A DNA stretch of 64,000 nt, from contig CM057003.1 of the NCBI GenBank assembly GCA_029891345.1, forward strand, positions 7,544,709 through 7,608,708, in the 5' to 3' direction. Shown here piece by piece: positions 59,482 through 64,000 of the stretch. Numbering within the stretch: the stretch's first letter is position 1; each line of letters begins with the position of its first letter. The translations under genes were made by a program, and so were the position numbers. The notes below the pieces were generated by a model that saw only the letters and a list, made by a program, of their open reading frames with translations, was not told the origin of the DNA and ran no database searches. This DNA is from Dryococelus australis. Its lineage: Eukaryota; Arthropoda; Insecta; Phasmatodea; Phasmatidae.

Positions 59482-62400
59482 TGCTGCTGTTCCGCGTGAA
59501 TGGCAATAGGACGGGCTGGACGATTTTACACATGTACCACCGACTGTTAAGAAGCGAACTGGTATTTGGAACTGTGACCCCCTCCCCCTTCCCTAACACC
59601 AAGCTCAAGCTGTGATTTTGCTGTTGTTCCGCGTGAATGGCAATAGGACGGGCTGGACGATTTTACACATGTACCACCGACTGTTAAGAAGCGAACGGGT
59701 ATTTGGAACTGTGACCCCCTCCCCCTTCCCTAACACCAAGCTCAAGCTGTGATTTTGCTGTTGTTCCGCGTGAATGGCAATAGGACGGGCTGGACGATTT
59801 TACACATGTACCACCGACTGTTAAGAAGCGAACGGGTATTTGGAACTGTGACCCCCTCCCCCTTCCCTAACACCAAGCTCAAGCTGTGATTTTGCTGTTG
59901 TTCCGCGTGAATGGCAATAGGACGGGCTGGACGATTTTACACATGTACCACCGACTGTTAAGAAGCGAGCGGGTATTTGGAACTGTGACCCCCTCCCCCT
60001 TCCCTAACACCAAGCTCAAGCTGTGATTTTGCTGTTGTTCCGCGTGAATGGCAATAGGACGGGCTGGACGATTTTACACATGTACCACCGACTGTTAAGA
60101 AGCGAGCGGGTATTTGGAACTGTGACCCCCTCCCCCTTCCCTAACACCAAGCTCAAGCTGTGATTTTGCTGTTGTTCCGCGTGAATGGCAATAGGACGGG
60201 CTGGACGATTTTACACGTGTACCACCGACTGTTAAGAAGCGAGCGGGTATTTGGAACTGTGACCCCCTCCCCCTTCCCTAACACCAAGCTCAAGCTGTGA
60301 TTTTGCTGTTGTTCCGCGTGAATGGCAATAGGACGGGCTGGACGATTTTACACATGTACCACCGACTGTTAAGAAGCGAGCGGGTATTTGGAACTGTGAC
60401 CCCCTCCCCCTTCCCTAACACCAAGCTCAAGCTGTGATTTTGCTGTTGTTCCGCGTGAATGGCAATAGGACGGGCTGGACGATTTTACACATGTACCACC
60501 GACTGTTAAGAAGCGAACGGGTATTTGGAACTGTGACCCCCTCCCCCTTCCCTAACACCAAGCTCAAGCTGTGATTTTGCTGTTGTTCCGCGTGAATGGC
60601 AATAGGACGGGCTGGACGATTTTACACGTGTACCACCGACTGTTAAGAAGCGAGCGGGTATTTGGAACTGTGACCCCCTCCCCCTTCCCTAACACCAAGC
60701 TCAAGCTGTGATTTTGCTGTTGTTCCGCGTGAATGGCAATAGGACGGGCTGGACGATTTTACACATGTACCACCGACTGTTAAGAAGCGAGCGGGTATTT
60801 GGAACTGTGACCCCCTCCCCCTTCCCTAACACCAAGCTCAAGCTGTGATTTTGCTGTTGTTCCGCGTGAATGGCAATAGGACGGGCTGGACGATTTTACA
60901 CGTGTACCACCGACTGTTAAGAAGCGAGCGGGTATTTGGAACTGTGACCCCCTCCCCCTTCCCTAACACCAAGCTCAAGCTGTGATTTTGCTGTTGTTCC
61001 GCGTGAATGGCAATAGGACGGGCTGGACGATTTTACACATGTACCACCGACTGTTAAGAAGCGAGCGGGTATTTGGAACTGTGACCCCCTCCCCCTTCCC
61101 TAACACCAAGCTCAAGCTGTGATTTTGCTGTTGTTCCGCGTGAATGGCAATAGGACGGGCTGGACGATTTTACACATGTACCACCGACTGTTAAGAAGCG
61201 AGCGGGTATTTGGAACTGTGACCCCCTCCCCCTTCCCTAACACCAAGCTCAAGCTGTGATTTTGCTGTTGTTCCGCGTGAATGGCAATAGGACGGGCTGG
61301 ACGATTTTACACATGTACCACCGTCTGTTAAGAAGCGAACGGGTATTTGGAACTGTGACCCCCTCCCCCTTCCCTAACACCAAGCTCAAGCTGTGATTTT
61401 GCTGTTGTTCCGCGTGAATGGCAATAGGACGGGCTGGACGATTTTACACATGTACCACCGTCTGTTAAGAAGCGAGCGGGTATTTGGAACTGTGACCCCC
61501 TCCCCCTTCCCTAACACCAAGCTCAAGCTGTGATTTTGCTGTTGTTCCGCGTGAATGGCAATAGGACGGGCTGGACGATTTTACACATGTACCACCGACT
61601 GTTAAGAAGCGAGCGGGTATTTGGAACTGTGACCCCCTCCCCCTTCTCTAACACCAAGCTCAAGCTGTGATTTTGCTGTTGTTCCGCGTGAATGGCAATA
61701 GGACGGGCTGGACGATTTTACACATGTACCACCGTCTGTTAAGAAGCGAGCGGGTATTTGGAACTGTGACCCCCTCCCCCTTCTCTAACACCAAGCTCAA
61801 GCTGTGATTTTGCTGTTGTTCCGCGTGAATGGCAATAGGACGGGCTGGACGATTTTACACATGTACCACCGACTGTTAAGAAGCGAGCGGGTATTTGGAA
61901 CTGTGACCCCCTCCCCCTTCCCTAACACCAAGCTCAAGCTGTGATTTTGCTGTTGTTCCGCGTGGATGGCAATAGGACGGGCTGGACGATTTTACACATG
62001 TACCACCGACTGTTAAGAAGCGAGCGGGTATTTGGAACTGTGACCCCCTCCCCCTTCCCTAACACCAAGCTCAAGCTGTGATTTTGCTGTTGTTCCGCGT
62101 GGATGGCAATAGGACGGGCTGGACGATTTTACACATGTACCACCGACTGTTAAGAAGCGAACGGGTATTTGGAACTGTGACCCCCTCCCCCTTCCCTAAC
62201 ACCAAGCTCAAGCTGTGATTTTGCTGTTGTTCCGCGTGGATGGCAATAGGACGGGCTGGACGATTTTACACATGTACCACCGACTGTTAAGAAGCGAGCG
62301 GGTATTTGGAACTGTGACCCCCCTCCCCCTTCCCTAACACCAAGCTCAAGCTGTGATTTTGCTGTTGTTCCGCGTGAATGGCAATAGGACGGGCTGGACG

Positions 62401-62908
62401 ATTTTACACATGTACCACCGACTGTTAAGAAGCGAGCGGGTATTTGGAACTGTGACCCCCTCCCCCTTCCCTAACACCAAGCTCAAGCTGTGATTTTGCT
62501 GTTATTCCGCGTGAATGGCAATAGGACGGGCTGGACGATTTTACACGTGTACCACCGACTGTTAAGAAGCGAGCGGGTATTTGGAACTGTGACCCCCTCC
62601 CCCTTCCCTAACACCAAGCTCAAGCTGTGATTTTGCTGTTGTTCCGCGTGGATGGCAATAGGACGGGCTGGACGATTTTACACATGTACCACCGACTGTT
62701 AAGAAGCGAGCGGGTATTTGGAACTGTGACCCCCTTCCTCTTCCCTAACACCAAGCTCAAGCTGTGATTTTGCTGTTGTTCCGCGTGAATGGCAATAGGA
62801 CGGGCTGGACGATTTTACACATGTACCACCGACTGTTAAGAAGCGAACGGGTATTTGGAACTGTGACCCCCTCCCCCTTCCCTAACACCAAGCTCAAGCT
62901 GTGATTTT
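59482..62908. repeat. 137-bp satellite, ~25 copies
   Basis: The unit runs from TTGCTGTTGTTCCGCGTGAA to AAGCTCAAGCTGTGATT with a constant period of 137. Variants include CACATGTA/CACGTGTA, GCGAACGG/GCGAGCGG, GACTG/GTCTG, GAATGG/GGATGG and TTCCCTAAC/TTCTCTAAC. The (G)TCTG and TTCTCT forms cluster in neighbouring units near 61320-61790, and GGATGG in units 19-21 and 24, as expected from local unequal exchange. Each unit has a C-rich CCCCCTCCCCCTTCC stretch. Confidence 0.97.
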
Positions 62909-62935
62909 AGGCGCCGGTCATAGGGATACTGAAAA

Positions 62936-63000
62936 ATATCAATATATCGTAATGGCGATATAATATCAACTATATAGCGATATAAATAATCGATATATAT
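62936..63000. other. CGATATA-rich AT tract
   Basis: Repeated ATATCG and CGATATA words beside the satellite, like the tract at window position 1-94. Confidence 0.35.
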
Positions 63001-63744
63001 AATCTTTAATCGAAATTAATATTTTTTTCCAGGTATCAGAAATAAATATTTTAAAAATGTTATTTTAAAAAGTTCTGTTTTGGTGCAAAAATGGACTTTA
63101 AAAACTACTGCTTACTTTGACAACATGCGCCAAAGACAGGCGCCACATATTTCTGCAATCCCCCGTGTCCTCAATCGTATGTAATAATATTTCAAGCAAT
63201 TGCACGTTGCCAAGTCCTTTAATACATAGCATATCGGATTCCGATGTCATTGAAGATTTACATTTATATTTCGTTATATAGTTTCTTAAACCGATGCTTT
63301 TATAAATAACACGTGTTAATAATATCGATTCCGGACATCAACAACCGTAGTAGGTCATGTGAGTCTGTACCATGCACGCTGGGGAAGATGACGTTCAACT
63401 GATCGACGTCACGTATGCAAACCACCAGCATTAGCATCGAGACTAAAATCTCTAGTCACAACAAAAATATCGCTTCCACATTCGTCCCGCGGGGGCTTCT
63501 TTCTCGTCACCTCTGGAGGCAGGTTGTACTGCAGTATGTCTGTAGGTAAGTCTTTACAGAAGCACCTGTAATCCTAGCCGTGCTTCGAGCACGCGGTTGG
63601 CGATACTCCTAACCCATAACCTAGGTATGACACTACCTGGATTCGGTTCTGGTGTTGTAATGGGAATCGCTACAGACCGCTAGCACGATGCGACGGTTTT
63701 GCCGTGCGTCTGTATTTGCCTTCTAATGATGCATGGTATTTTGA
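63001..63744. other. Unassigned
   Basis: AT-rich to 63350, then GC-richer. No gene recognised. Confidence 0.3.
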
Positions 63745-64000
63745 CGCAGACTCTGCTCTGATCAAGGACGGCGACATCCATGCACTGTTCGCAGTCATCG
63801 CGTAACGTGTGTCGTGCAGATATTCAGCACGAATCTCGCGAGAAACGGAGACACGGTCTCAGCTTCGCTTAAACTCCGTCAGTTGTGCGAATGGAATCAC
63901 CTGGGCAGAATGAAGCACGGCGAACTCCAGGATGCTCTGTTTGCAACTGCTGACATGCCTGACATGTTCGATGGACACTCGTCCACCACCGTCATGAACC
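63745..64000 (+). other. Open frame running off the window, unrecognised
   Basis: One plus frame stays open from the TGA at 63742-63744 to the edge (85 codons), in GC-richer DNA. It includes KLRQLCEWNHLGRMKHGELQ and then DALFATADMPDMFDGHSSTT. A CGTGCAG at 63815-63821 could act as a splice acceptor. No family is recognised, and 85 open codons can occur by chance here. Confidence 0.15.

Noticed and set aside
59372-59608. 78-codon minus frame at the satellite edge
   Set aside because: Half of it is satellite sequence. No recognised protein.

Overview
This window reads as intergenic DNA from a large, AT-rich, repeat-laden animal genome. It is probably an arthropod and most likely an insect. The reasons are the tRNA-headed SINEs, the Tc1/mariner transposase tails of a type common in insects, and a Helitron with a PIF1-like helicase tail. 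The species cannot be named from the sequence alone. I found no convincing host protein-coding gene, rRNA or functional tRNA. Nearly all short open frames are chance frames or lie inside repeats.

Mobile DNA dominates. The commonest family (called family A here) has termini reading (A/T)AGGCTGTTCACG and duplicates TA. I count about fourteen full or partial copies: three short (~210-240 bp), most of the rest ~350-440 bp, and one 3.6 kb copy. The large copy (17249-20874) sits in the 3' end of a LINE, and joining the LINE across one TA restores its reading frame. A second family has CACTG termini, is usually 0.7-1.3 kb, and carries a tRNA-like segment inside. A third, single-copy element (48847-49748) has ACACTC ends, a 7-bp duplication and dozens of short AATCAGTG/CACTGATT words. 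A trimmed Helitron (13240-14819) keeps both termini and the helicase C-terminus. A Tc1/mariner derivative (45031-45950) has ~185-bp inverted arms and the transposase C-terminus. SINEs of at least two or three kinds are scattered throughout, two of them with clean target-site duplications.

Three tandem arrays stand out: 24 near-identical 77-bp units (29233-31088), ten 30-bp units (42434-42733) and 25 units of 137 bp (59482-62908). Microsatellites, poly(A/T) runs and an unusual number of poly(G/C) runs fill other gaps.

Layout: 1-2.3 kb SINEs and two family A copies; 2.3-7 kb unassigned; 7-15 kb old repeats, chimeric SINE/CACTG element and Helitron; 16.8-27 kb LINE, large family A element, transposase tails and three more A copies; 29-31 kb satellite; 33-37 kb SINEs and CACTG element; 40.9-50.8 kb a dense nest of insertions; 51-58 kb SINEs and unassigned DNA; 58.9-62.9 kb family A copy and the long satellite; 63-64 kb unassigned, with one open frame running off the end. 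The repeats do not work together as a pathway. Their value is the insertion history they record.
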